Positions 26,335 through 33,536 of a DNA stretch of 33,536 nucleotides are shown here, piece after piece. A program made the translations under genes and the position numbers. The notes under the pieces were generated by a model. The model was given only the letters and a program-made list of their open reading frames with translations, had not been told where the DNA came from and made no database searches. Numbering within the stretch: position 1 is the stretch's first letter; every line of letters begins with the position of its first letter. The stretch is taken from NCBI RefSeq assembly GCF_017312365.1, contig NZ_BLJI01000039.1, forward strand, positions 1 to 33,536. Direction: 5' to 3'. The DNA is from Chroococcus sp. FPU101. GTDB lineage: Bacteria; Cyanobacteriota; Cyanobacteriia; Cyanobacteriales; Microcystaceae.

Positions 26335-27099
26335 ATGACTCAAACTCCTCAACTCACCAACTCTGATGCGGCTTCTCTAGTGGCTCAATTGTTATTGGAG
26401 AAGGCACAATCTCCTAAACCCTTGACACTGCCTGAGTTATTGCAAAGGGCTAAACTGTCTATTAATAAAATGCTAAAAAATGGCCACACTTATACAGATG
26501 TGGCTCTGGTCTTGGCTGAGTTTGACCTTGAGATTACCCCGTTAGAGATTGAAGCGATTTTGATGGGGACAAAGAAGGTTAAGGGGAAACGCAAAGGTAA
26601 GGCTAAAGAGAATGGAACAGAGGGAGAAATTGTTATTGAAGCGGATGTTGCTACTGAAATTCTCGAAGTGTTAGCTTCTGAAGCGCAAATTCGTAAAGGA
26701 TTAACAAAAGAGGAGTTAGTTGAATCATTAAGAGAACCCATCGAAAAGATGCTGGCTGCTGGCTATAACTATGATGATATTGCACAGGTGCTGGCCAGTT
26801 CTGGGGTACAAATTTCTGGGGCAACGATTAAAAGTTATTACCAAGGGTCTAGGAAACGTCAGGAAAATTTAGAAACGACAAAGGATGAGACTTTAATAGA
26901 AGAAGCGGTGGAAACAAAACCCACTACTGCTATAGTTAATGGCTCTAAAAAAGTTTCTCATAATTCTCTTAAATCCCATCCATCAACAACGGACGTTCCA
27001 TCAGTTCAGACGGGGGGCAAAGAAACGAATGGGCGGAAACGTCTTCCCGAAACCGAGGCTAATGAAAAAAATGAATTAGAAAAGGAGTTTAATCTGTAA
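26335..27099 (+). CDS. Protein with two HTH-like repeats, mobilization/transfer operon
   Basis: A 254-aa protein. The frame opens with a TTG at 26290, but the ATG at 26335 (MTQTPQLTN) gives a natural soluble N-terminus. Two related helical units stand out: SINKMLKNGHTYTDVALVLAEF followed by EITPLEIEAIL, and PIEKMLAAGYNYDDIAQVLASS followed by VQISGATIKSYY. Both follow the pattern ML-GY-Y-DIA-VL-ISxxTIK, like recognition-helix modules in some transfer-region DNA-binding proteins. The C-terminal 80 residues are charged and probably disordered. Its stop overlaps the start of the TraL-like gene (TAATG), so the two are coupled. Function not recognised with certainty. Confidence 0.7.
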   Translation: MTQTPQLTNSDAASLVAQLLLEKAQSPKPLTLPELLQRAKLSINKMLKNGHTYTDVALVLAEFDLEITPLEIEAILMGTKKVKGKRKGKAKENGTEGEIVIEADVATEILEVLASEAQIRKGLTKEELVESLREPIEKMLAAGYNYDDIAQVLASSGVQISGATIKSYYQGSRKRQENLETTKDETLIEEAVETKPTTAIVNGSKKVSHNSLKSHPSTTDVPSVQTGGKETNGRKRLPETEANEKNELEKEFNL

Positions 27100-27866
27100 T
27101 GGCAGCTATCCATTTTTTTGGTGGCGAGAAAGGGGGTGCCGGGAAGTCGTTTGTCTGTCGCACGGCGATTCAGTACCACATTGATAGGGGAATTCCGATT
27201 ACGGTGTTCGATACAGATAGAAGTAATCCCGATGTGCGACGCATTTTTTCTGAACTGAGTTGTCAGGTAGCGGTGTTCAGTGAGGGGGAAAAGTACGAAG
27301 ATACAGCGAATGCGATTTATAATGCTGCCCTAACGGAGCGAGTCTTGGTCAATTTGCCAGCGCAGGTTTTTATTCCCGTCAAGGATTGGTTTGAAAAGAA
27401 TGGGTTATTTGAGATTGCCCCAGGAGACGGGGTAAAGTTTTTTTATTGGTTTGTCTGTGATGGTGGATATGACAGCCTAAAGTTATTCGGGAGGTCTTTG
27501 GAGTATTTTCAATCTCGTGTGCCTCATATTCTAGTGAAGAATGGGGGTAAGTGCGACGATTGGGAGTCTTTGGATAAAGATGATTTTTTACAAGCAATGA
27601 TTGCTCAAGATCAGGTGAAAGTCATTGATTTTCCTAAGTTCATCGGCAATGCTGACCGCAATCAGATTGATGCCAAGAGTTGGACGTTCGGGCAAGCGAG
27701 GGAGTCATCCGAGTTTGGCTCGATTTCCCGCAATCGGGTAAAGCGGTTTCTCGAAGGGGCTTATACGGCTTTTGAGAGTGCGACGGTGTTTGACATCGAT
27801 TCTAGCCCGATTGCTGTTCCAGAAAAACCCAAAACTCGTCGTCGGGCTTCAACGACAGTGGCGTAG
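27099..27866 (+). CDS. TraL-like P-loop ATPase (MinD/ParA superfamily)
   Basis: A 255-aa protein with deviant Walker A FGGEKGGAGKSF (residues 7-18) and FDTDRSNPDVR in the Walker A' position (about 38-48). This resembles TraL-type ATPases of transfer regions rather than partition ParA. AAGGAG lies 11 bases before the ATG, and the start overlaps the preceding stop by one base. The plasmid thus encodes two ParA-superfamily ATPases, this one linked with transfer. Confidence 0.78.
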   Translation: MAAIHFFGGEKGGAGKSFVCRTAIQYHIDRGIPITVFDTDRSNPDVRRIFSELSCQVAVFSEGEKYEDTANAIYNAALTERVLVNLPAQVFIPVKDWFEKNGLFEIAPGDGVKFFYWFVCDGGYDSLKLFGRSLEYFQSRVPHILVKNGGKCDDWESLDKDDFLQAMIAQDQVKVIDFPKFIGNADRNQIDAKSWTFGQARESSEFGSISRNRVKRFLEGAYTAFESATVFDIDSSPIAVPEKPKTRRRASTTVA

Positions 27867-27875
27867 GAGAAAAAG

Positions 27876-28739
27876 ATGGCAATTACACCACTTAATGGCC
27901 AGAATTCTAATAGTCGTACCTATTGGCTGGATAAGGCTTTAGAAGGGCAATCCCCTGAAATTAAAGCGCGGGTGCTAGAACTGGTGCTGAAAATGGGCAT
28001 TGAGCCAGAAGATGAGTTCTTTGTGATTTTTGTGGGGATGGGTCAGTTACAGGTGTTGCTGTTAGAGGCACCAGAACAATGGCAGGAAATTTTTTCTCGT
28101 TTTCTTCTTCAGTTAGAAGGGTGGACGAAAACGTTAGAGAAAAAGTTAGCCGTGCTGCCATCTGGGACTTCAATGAATGAAGATGGGTTAAAAAAGTCCA
28201 TCGCTGAATTAACTCAAATCTGTAATGGATTGAAGAGTCAGTTACAAGGTACTAATCAAGGGGTTACTCAATCGATTGGTACGCTCACCTCCAAGATTGA
28301 TGGGTTAAACAGTTCTCTTGTTACTGCTTTGGGGGATTTGAAGGGACAAAAAGAGCAATTAGGAACTTTAAAGCATTTTATCGCTCAACTTAATGGCTCA
28401 GTTAAAGAATTGGTGAGCCAAAAAGAACAGGTGGAAAATGAGGAATCCTCGATTATTCCTCCTAAAACAGTTCAGGAATGGGTTGAGGTGATTAAGGAGT
28501 TCTTGTGGACTTACAAGGGGGAGCTTTTCTCCTATGTTGTGGTTTTTCTGGTCGGATTTGGGATAGCACGTTCAATGTATTTTCCAAAACAACAGCTTTT
28601 AGAGTCTACGGCACAAAGGACACAGTGGTTGTTGGAGAAGGAAAATCGTCGGGATTGTTTACAGGGGTTTAAACCGAAAGGTAGTCCTGAGTGTAAAGAG
28701 GTGTTTAAGAAGGCCAAAAGTTTAGGAAAGGGAAAATGA
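27876..28739 (+). CDS. Coiled-coil protein with one membrane segment (possibly DUF6753-like)
   Basis: A 287-aa protein. Residues 18-80 form a conserved-looking helical domain (WLDKALEGQSPEIKARVLEL and GIEPEDEFFVIFVGMGQLQVLL); 100-190 is coiled coil; 217-234 is one transmembrane helix (LFSYVVVFLVGFGIARSM); and the tail has two Cys (DCLQG and PECKE). AGGAG overlaps the stop of the TraL-like gene, so it belongs to the same operon. Such proteins accompany TraL-like ATPases on cyanobacterial plasmids as I recall; the DUF6753 assignment is tentative. Confidence 0.65.
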   Translation: MAITPLNGQNSNSRTYWLDKALEGQSPEIKARVLELVLKMGIEPEDEFFVIFVGMGQLQVLLLEAPEQWQEIFSRFLLQLEGWTKTLEKKLAVLPSGTSMNEDGLKKSIAELTQICNGLKSQLQGTNQGVTQSIGTLTSKIDGLNSSLVTALGDLKGQKEQLGTLKHFIAQLNGSVKELVSQKEQVENEESSIIPPKTVQEWVEVIKEFLWTYKGELFSYVVVFLVGFGIARSMYFPKQQLLESTAQRTQWLLEKENRRDCLQGFKPKGSPECKEVFKKAKSLGKGK

Positions 28740-28791
28740 TGAACGCAAGCTAACTACAATAGTATTTAACACTTATGGAGACTTGATAATT

Positions 28792-28980
28792 ATGATGGTT
28801 AAAGAACAAATTCTAAAAGAACTTGAGCTTCTTCCCGAATCAAGATTGAGCGATGTCCTTGCCTACTTACGTTCTCTGAATAATTCTCAAAAAGGCTCGG
28901 ATTCTGAGAAAGTTTGGCAAGCTTATTTAGATTCAGAAAGAGAAAGAGAGGAGGTGTATCGTCGTCTGGCCAACTCCTGA
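28792..28980 (+). CDS. Small antitoxin of the Doc toxin (DUF2281/Phd-like role)
   Basis: A 62-aa acidic helical protein: VKEQILKELELLPESRLSDVLAYLRSLN resembles the DUF2281-type domain found in small cyanobacterial antitoxins, followed by a charged tail (DSEREREEVYRRLANS). GGAG is 11 bases before the ATG at 28792; a second ATG directly follows. The 3' end carries a perfect AGGAGG that would serve the overlapping toxin frame. Confidence 0.7.
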   Translation: MMVKEQILKELELLPESRLSDVLAYLRSLNNSQKGSDSEKVWQAYLDSEREREEVYRRLANS

Positions 28981-29002
28981 ATTTCTCGATTTAACACTGG
29001 TC

Positions 29003-29362
29003 TTGAACATTCACACACGACAAATTGAAAAGTTTGGCGGAACTGACGGGATTCGAGATGAAGGATTGCTCGAATCGGCTCTAGCACAACCACAAGTTAC
29101 TTTTGGGGGTCAACTGCTACATCCTTCTATTCCAGCACAGGCAGCCGCTTATCTTTACCATTTGGCCATGAATCATCCTTTTATTGATGGCAATAAACGA
29201 ACGGCTTTCGCCGTGATGGATACATTTCTTCGGGTCAATGGCTATGTTTTAACTCTTTCTAATGAAAAAGCTTATTATTTAGTCATGCAAGTGGTTCAAA
29301 AACAAATTAGTAAATCCGAACTGATATTAGAGCTTGAAAAAAAGATCGAGAAATTAAATTAG
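29003..29362 (+). CDS. doc: Doc-family toxin (Fic fold)
   Basis: From the TTG at 29003 the product is 119 aa. The active-site motif is complete: HPFIDGNKRTA (His58 to Arg66). The FGGTDGIRDEGLLESAL segment is typical of the family. Doc phosphorylates EF-Tu and halts translation; the preceding small gene would be its antitoxin. The frame is open further upstream to 28931 and encodes VVWPTPEFLDLTLVLNIH, which looks like the true first helix, directly after AGGAGG (28949-28954). The codon at the expected start (28958) is ATC, so either a rare start is used or the start was lost and the toxin is shortened. Confidence 0.85.
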   Translation: MNIHTRQIEKFGGTDGIRDEGLLESALAQPQVTFGGQLLHPSIPAQAAAYLYHLAMNHPFIDGNKRTAFAVMDTFLRVNGYVLTLSNEKAYYLVMQVVQKQISKSELILELEKKIEKLN

Positions 29363-29386
29363 TTCTCCCCGTTCAAGGATTTAATG

Positions 29387-29809
29387 ATGACTGAAGCTAT
29401 CTTTAATTCTCAAAAATCTGAGATTTATAGGAACTATATTACCCAATTGCTCTCTCAGTTAACTGTTGACCATCAAAATACTAAGCAAGAGAGAAAAGAA
29501 GTAGCGGCTAAATTTCTCGCCAATGAAGAAGAATTTAGCATCACTGAGGAAATTGAATTGTTAACTTCAGATCTTCGAGGCTATGCCAGTCAAATTCAAG
29601 GGCGAGGTTGGATAGATCTAGAACAACAAGCTATTAATCAATTGCTCACAATGGGAGTTTTTGACATTCCTGTTCTTGCTCAATTTTACTGGGAAACCCA
29701 TGATAAATACCCTCTCTTGAAGAGTTATCTGCAAAAGTTGGATTATTTGCGCCTGTTAATCTTAGAATATCTAGACTTACCTAATCTATCTGTCATAGAA
29801 GGTGAATAA
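29387..29809 (+). CDS. Hypothetical helical protein
   Basis: A 140-aa soluble, predominantly helical protein; no family recognised. AAGGA at 29375-29379 favours the second of two adjacent ATGs (29387). The central segment GYASQIQGRGWIDLEQQAINQLL is the most distinctive. It follows the Doc gene by 24 bases and may be co-transcribed. It is convergent with the replication gene. Confidence 0.6.
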   Translation: MTEAIFNSQKSEIYRNYITQLLSQLTVDHQNTKQERKEVAAKFLANEEEFSITEEIELLTSDLRGYASQIQGRGWIDLEQQAINQLLTMGVFDIPVLAQFYWETHDKYPLLKSYLQKLDYLRLLILEYLDLPNLSVIEGE

Positions 29810-29878
29810 TTTCCAACAAGGGTCGAAATTTGTTGATTTTCCATTTTTTGATAAGCTTTTTCTTTTTAACTTTGAATC

Positions 29879-29930
29879 TTAGTTGTCACACCAAAAGAAA
29901 GTTATATCTATATACCCCCTGTGACACTAA
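29879..29930. terminator. Imperfect inverted repeat between convergent genes
   Basis: TTAGTTGTCACA (29879-29890) and TGTGACACTAA (29920-29930) pair with a single bulged base around 29 bases that include the palindrome-like TATATCTATATA. It overlaps the stop codon of the replication gene. It probably marks the 3' end of one or both convergent transcripts. Confidence 0.4.
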
Positions 29931-32701
29931 GCCGCCGCTTCGTCATACTGAGACTGAGAAAGCCATCTTTCAAAAACGGCTTGTCTACCATCGGGGTTTT
30001 GGTTACAACCGTTGTAAAACCGCTTGGCCTTACCTTCTATTCGATGCCATCCCGTAAAATCGCATTTTAACCCCATTAAATCTAATAGTCGTTGAGCGAC
30101 AGCCATTGGGGTATCTTTAGAGGGATTAATGCTGATTCCGAAAATCAGTTTAATCTGAGAACGTGTCACAGGGTTATTAATTCTATCAAACCATCCTTGT
30201 AACTTATCGCTAGTAAAGAAGGCTGAGGGGTCAAAAAATTGATTAATGCCCAAAAGCTCAAGTGCAGCGATTTTACTTGACAGTAATGAGTGATTTAAGT
30301 CGGGTTTGAAGATTTGACCATCCCCCGCGTCTTTATATTTGTTTAAAATTTTCCTATCACGTTCGCTTAACAGGTTACGACCTACAGTGAGATAGTAATG
30401 AAGTAAGATTTTCTCACACCAGCCGTCGTCATCTTTTTTCACTAATTCCTTATCAATATTTTCAGTTTGATAGCGTCTGACTAATTTTCCTTTACGCTCT
30501 TGATGCCGTTCATTCTCAGTTTTAGACCGTTTTTCTTTCAGTTCCTTGTATTCAAGATCGGTTGGATTTGAAGATGCTATTACGCTTTCACAATGAGTCT
30601 CGTATAATTCCTCTTTACTTTCAATAATTTCATGCTGTACCGCCTCATCTTTCTCATCACTAACATGAATCACTTCATACCCCATTTTTATTAGTTTAGC
30701 CAAAACGTGGTCTTTAAAATTCCCCGCTTGGCTATTTAAAACACAGGCAATTTTTGCATAAGCTAGTAGGGAAGGAGAAATGCTTAAATCGTCTTCAATA
30801 ACAGCAATTTCACAGCTTATGCCAGCCTTAATCAGTTGTTTAAGATTCGCTGACGTTTTTCCATGAATCCCAGCGAGTAACCCTCTAATCTCAAATGCTC
30901 CGTTACCTATTCGCTTAGTTGAATAAGGGTGAATGTAAATATGTCGCTCTACATCTAAGCGATATCTCTCTAATGTTTGGCAAACTGAATCAACGGACTG
31001 AACAGCATGAGAAATACAATAAACATAATCAAAAATATACTCATCAATGCTGACCCCTGTTTCAATTGTCGGACTTGCTAAAACAATGTCATAGTTTTTG
31101 AGAACATCGTTAAGATTCCCCATGCAACCATAGGCGGGGTGTTTGGGATCTGATACACTATCTTTATCGATTCTCAAAATTCGCAGGTGCGGAAATTTCT
31201 TTTTAAAATGATTCTCTAAGTTACGAGTTCCCCAATTTGATTTATGTTTTTGACCATCGGTATGAATTAAAATGGTTCTCCCCTTCTGAACCGCCTCACA
31301 AGCTTTCTGGATGACCAAACTCTGGTCTGAATAAACGTAAATTTTTCTTTTCCCCTTATTAGGAATAAAAGTATTTTCGACGACCCAAGTTTCAACAGGC
31401 TGACCGATTAGTTGTTGAATGTAATTGATTGATATTGGGGATAAATCAGCATCGGTCAAATAAATTTTGCCCCCTGTAGAAATGACAACCTGTAACAGTT
31501 CTCTGAAAGCTTTTAGAATGGCAACTCGATGATTGATGCAGGTATCACCTAATAATAAATGTCTGATGACCTGTTCAACTTCATCAAGAATAACTGTTGC
31601 TTCCTCCCAAGATTGAGGATTAAATTTGGGATTGGCGAAAGGATGCAGTGAGTCGATACAAAGCGCGTAACCAAAAATACCTTTAGTTTCTGATGTGGAG
31701 ATCGCCGTCCTGTAATCAATCCCGAAACGTAAGGCCAGCGCGATCGCCAATTGTTCGCGATGCACAATGACAATTACTCTTTTCCCTTTTCTAAGCAATC
31801 GTTCAATTTTTCGGGCTAACCATTCGGTTTTCCCCGTTCCCTGCCAACTTTTTATCCCAATTAGTTGAGCAGTAGCAGGAGGCACTAAACTTTCGGGTAA
31901 ATACCGTTCATTGACCGTCAGATTGACGTAAGGAGACAGGTCTAAAACTTCACTAAGCTTGTAATCGGCTAGGCTGATACGGCTGTTGTAAACCGCATTA
32001 AAGTATGAGAGTCCTTTGAGGGCAATCAAGTCATCAACCCCTTTAGAGGATGAATCCCAAGTAATGACGGAAACCTCACAACCTTTAGATTTAAGCAAGT
32101 TTCCTGTTTTTAAAGTTGCTTTTCTGACCGCTTGTTTTGTTTTTGGCTTGGGGTCATTATCAAAACAGAAACTCATTTCGCGCCCAAGTGCCGCAAAGGG
32201 AATAAGCTGAGGAATTAGATAGGGCAAACTGCTCACATTACCCCAATCGTCTAAGGGCTGTCTAACTCCATTCCAGATCCCAGATAATCCAATCGTACAA
32301 TAACCAGCCGATAATAAAGAAGCGGCTTTCTTGGCTCCTTCTGTAATTAACAGATTGATTTCAGGAGTCGCTTTTACCCACTGCCAAAACTCTGTATCCT
32401 CAGTCTTCAAAAATATCTCGGTAGCGGTAATCCCAATTAAGTCCGCAATTCTTTCTTTGTAGGAATTTTCTAACCCGCAGTTAATAGCTATTTTTAACCC
32501 GATTCCCCAAGGAACTTTTAGAAAAAAGGCCGAAGTTGGAACTTTTGGCGGGTGTTCGTATTTAATGGGTTTTCCTTTTTCTCTTTCAATCTTTGGTTTG
32601 TCGGGTTTAAAACAGCCCCATTCAGATTCAGATCCTGTTATGGGGTCAATTGTGCCACACACCAACCACCGTAATCTAAATGACCATATCTTCTTAACCA
32701 A
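29927..32701 (-). CDS. CyRepA1-family plasmid replication protein, main part (DUF3854 + helicase), downstream of frameshift
   Basis: The 924-codon frame carries a Toprim-like DUF3854 segment (about 115-185): LLITEGAKKAASLLSAGY with Glu121, and MSFCFDNDPKPKT with Asp181 and Asp183. An SF2-like helicase part follows: Walker A SWQGTGKTEW (285-294), DExx-type VILDEVEQV (370-378), and a C-terminal motor region with IVLASPTIETGVSI and SVCQTLERYRLD. Primase-like plus helicase-like order matches the cyanobacterial CyRepA1 initiators. The first about 15 residues from ATG 32701 are out of frame with the N-terminal part and are probably not authentic; real homology seems to begin at CGTIDPITG. See the companion frame at 32638-32952. 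Confidence 0.85.
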   Translation of the reverse strand: MVKKIWSFRLRWLVCGTIDPITGSESEWGCFKPDKPKIEREKGKPIKYEHPPKVPTSAFFLKVPWGIGLKIAINCGLENSYKERIADLIGITATEIFLKTEDTEFWQWVKATPEINLLITEGAKKAASLLSAGYCTIGLSGIWNGVRQPLDDWGNVSSLPYLIPQLIPFAALGREMSFCFDNDPKPKTKQAVRKATLKTGNLLKSKGCEVSVITWDSSSKGVDDLIALKGLSYFNAVYNSRISLADYKLSEVLDLSPYVNLTVNERYLPESLVPPATAQLIGIKSWQGTGKTEWLARKIERLLRKGKRVIVIVHREQLAIALALRFGIDYRTAISTSETKGIFGYALCIDSLHPFANPKFNPQSWEEATVILDEVEQVIRHLLLGDTCINHRVAILKAFRELLQVVISTGGKIYLTDADLSPISINYIQQLIGQPVETWVVENTFIPNKGKRKIYVYSDQSLVIQKACEAVQKGRTILIHTDGQKHKSNWGTRNLENHFKKKFPHLRILRIDKDSVSDPKHPAYGCMGNLNDVLKNYDIVLASPTIETGVSIDEYIFDYVYCISHAVQSVDSVCQTLERYRLDVERHIYIHPYSTKRIGNGAFEIRGLLAGIHGKTSANLKQLIKAGISCEIAVIEDDLSISPSLLAYAKIACVLNSQAGNFKDHVLAKLIKMGYEVIHVSDEKDEAVQHEIIESKEELYETHCESVIASSNPTDLEYKELKEKRSKTENERHQERKGKLVRRYQTENIDKELVKKDDDGWCEKILLHYYLTVGRNLLSERDRKILNKYKDAGDGQIFKPDLNHSLLSSKIAALELLGINQFFDPSAFFTSDKLQGWFDRINNPVTRSQIKLIFGISINPSKDTPMAVAQRLLDLMGLKCDFTGWHRIEGKAKRFYNGCNQNPDGRQAVFERWLSQSQYDEAAA

Positions 32702-32952
32702 TAATCCCTGAGTCGGCCATCGTTGCGCCGCTCGCTATCTGGGAGTCCGTAGAGTAAATATTCATGGGGGGTTGTTCCTGATAACGACCGTACATTGAGG
32801 GCAGTTATTAAAGGATCTACTTTTGAGTCTTCTACCCATTCACGCCAATGATTTTCCTTGATGTGAGCAGGTCTTTCTGCAATCACTTTACTTTGTGTCT
32901 CGTTCTCTTGAAGTTCCTCTGAAGGTGAGATTGGCTTCTTATATTCGTTCAT
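32638..32952 (-). CDS. N-terminal part of the CyRepA1-family replication protein (other frame)
   Basis: Starts at ATG 32952 (MNEYKKPIS), with GGAG six bases upstream; an ATG at 32964 is possible but lies inside the Shine-Dalgarno stem. The encoded HWREWVEDSKVDPLITALNV, EYLLYG and RRNDGRLRDYWLRRYGHLDYGGW is the normal N-terminus of the family. After GGW the frame runs out (CVAQLTP stop) while the continuation CGTIDPITG lies in the neighbouring frame. One added G, giving TGG TGG TGT GGC, restores GGWWCGTIDP. The lesion maps to about 32655-32666. Joined, the protein would be about 1010 aa. Confidence 0.82.
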   Translation of the reverse strand: MNEYKKPISPSEELQENETQSKVIAERPAHIKENHWREWVEDSKVDPLITALNVRSLSGTTPHEYLLYGLPDSERRNDGRLRDYWLRRYGHLDYGGWCVAQLTP

Positions 32953-32953
32953 A

Positions 32954-32987
32954 AGATTCTCCATAAATGTGGTGATTTGGAGAATCT
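32954..32987 (-). promoter_or_regulatory. Hairpin sequestering the replication-gene ribosome-binding site
   Basis: AGATTCTCCA and TGGAGAATCT (32954-32963 with 32978-32987) form a perfect 10-bp stem around a 14-nt loop. On the minus strand the 3' arm contains GGAG, the Shine-Dalgarno of the start at 32952, so the folded leader would block initiation. Confidence 0.7.
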
Positions 32988-33455
32988 CTCTGGCTTTTGG
33001 GTTTTTAAGTCATTTTTTCTGTCTATCTACGAATGGACAAAATTAGATGATCGGTTTTAAGCTTGAAGTAATTTTTGGTTTTGTGTTTGTATTTCCGAGA
33101 GGGGAGAGAAGTCGGCAAAACTTCTCGTGTGGGCTACCTGAAAAGATTAATACTCAAAGAGATTCAACTATTTCAGGCTATTTCAAGCTAAAAACCTGCC
33201 CCAGAAGCTCAAAGAGATCCAAACTTTTTCTTATTCTGACTACCTTGAATCGATGCTTTTAGAAAGGCAAGCTTCGACCCAGCCTGCTTGTAAGGAATTT
33301 TTGTGTTTTCATCCATGAACGCTTCTCCAAACTGCTAAAAAGACTTTGTCATCGATTATGCCAGAAGTTTTAAAATCTGTTTTCGCATTGGATCATTATT
33401 CAGTAAGCTTCAAGGGGTCTGAAAGCTTTATCAGTAAAGAGTTTCAAAAATGACG
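32988..33455. other. Replication gene leader and origin-proximal region, no gene
   Basis: No credible coding frame. Holds a 7-bp hairpin, GAGAAGT (33106-33112) with ACTTCTC (33120-33126); a direct repeat CTCAAAGAGATTCAA (33153-33167) and CTCAAAGAGATCCAA (33208-33222); and a 10-bp tandem pair CTATTTCAGG, CTATTTCAAG (33168-33187). Such features suit replication or copy-control DNA. Confidence 0.5.
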
Positions 33456-33496
33456 GGTCGGGGGATACTAGAGGTTTGGTCGGGGGATACTAGATG
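33456..33496 (+). repeat. Tandem iteron-like repeats, copies A and B
   Basis: GGTCGGGGGATACTAGAGG (33456-33474) and GGTCGGGGGATACTAGATG (33478-33496) differ at one position and are spaced 22 bp apart, about two helical turns, the classic iteron arrangement. A third copy lies at 47-65 near the other end of the window. Confidence 0.75.
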
Positions 33497-33536
33497 TAAT
33501 GTTTTCATCTTCAAAGTTATATAGGGCAAAGGGTTG

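Noticed and set aside
27099-27866. TraL-like ATPase as a second partition ParA
   Set aside because: Its operon partners, its place beside oriT and its unusual Walker A' region fit a transfer-linked ATPase better, and no adjacent centromere-like repeats were seen.
32660-32701. ATG at 32701 as the true start of the 924-aa replication protein
   Set aside because: The first 15 residues are the wrong-frame reading of conserved N-terminal sequence, and no Shine-Dalgarno precedes them.
1-33536. CRISPR array, tRNA or rRNA genes
   Set aside because: No regularly spaced identical repeats with unique spacers and no cloverleaf or rRNA-like segments were seen on reading.

Overview
The window looks like a complete, or nearly complete, 33.5 kb cyanobacterial plasmid. 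Cyanobacterial origin is supported by scattered HIP1 octamers (GCGATCGC, for example at 3318, 8935, 13207, 14249, 15573, 16847, 21831 and 31740), an SLH-domain/OprB-type porin, an AAA-like/WD40 protein, a Uma2-type protein and a replication protein resembling the cyanobacterial CyRepA1 family. Plasmid nature is supported by that replication protein, a ParA/ribbon-helix-helix partition locus, a relaxase with an accessory protein, two toxin-antitoxin modules, and iteron-like repeats at both ends of the window that come together if the sequence is circular.

Layout. 1-2136: iteron copy and a 647-aa HTH protein that may be a second replication or control protein. 2286-4519: Uma2-type protein, tyrosine recombinase and a small broken Cys-rich gene. 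4520-8344: partition region, with an RHH DNA-binding protein on the minus strand and ParA on the plus strand; the divergent intergenic region between them was split by a 1935-bp ISKra4-type insertion sequence with perfect 23-bp ends and a 9-bp target duplication. A 132-bp nested palindrome lies beyond the RHH gene. 8391-22379: chromosome-like cargo: a BASS-type transporter, an AAA-like/14xWD40 protein paired with a second AAA-like protein whose Walker B is degenerate, a HAD-MarC-DUF202 operon, two tandem DUF1254/DUF1214 proteins and an outer-membrane porin. 22594-28739: mobilization region, with relaxase and MobC-like genes on the minus strand enclosing a VapBC-type module, a probable oriT, and a divergent plus-strand operon (HTH-repeat protein, TraL-like ATPase, membrane protein). 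No coupling protein or type IV secretion gene was seen, so the plasmid looks mobilizable rather than self-transmissible. 28792-29809: Phd/Doc-like module and a hypothetical gene. 29927-32952: the CyRepA1-like replication gene, split by an apparent one-base frameshift. 32953-33536: its leader and iterons.

Most notable signals: (i) the frameshifted replication gene, whose ribosome-binding site sits in a perfect 10-bp hairpin; (ii) 8-bp direct repeats at 11-bp spacing, matching the architecture of cyanobacterial Pho boxes, upstream of two cargo units, which suggests phosphate-responsive cargo; (iii) the nested 18-bp/20-bp palindrome at 4830-4961; (iv) a partition locus interrupted exactly in its regulatory region; and (v) a Doc toxin whose expected start position carries ATC behind a perfect AGGAGG. 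All calls were made by reading the sequence; no database search was run.
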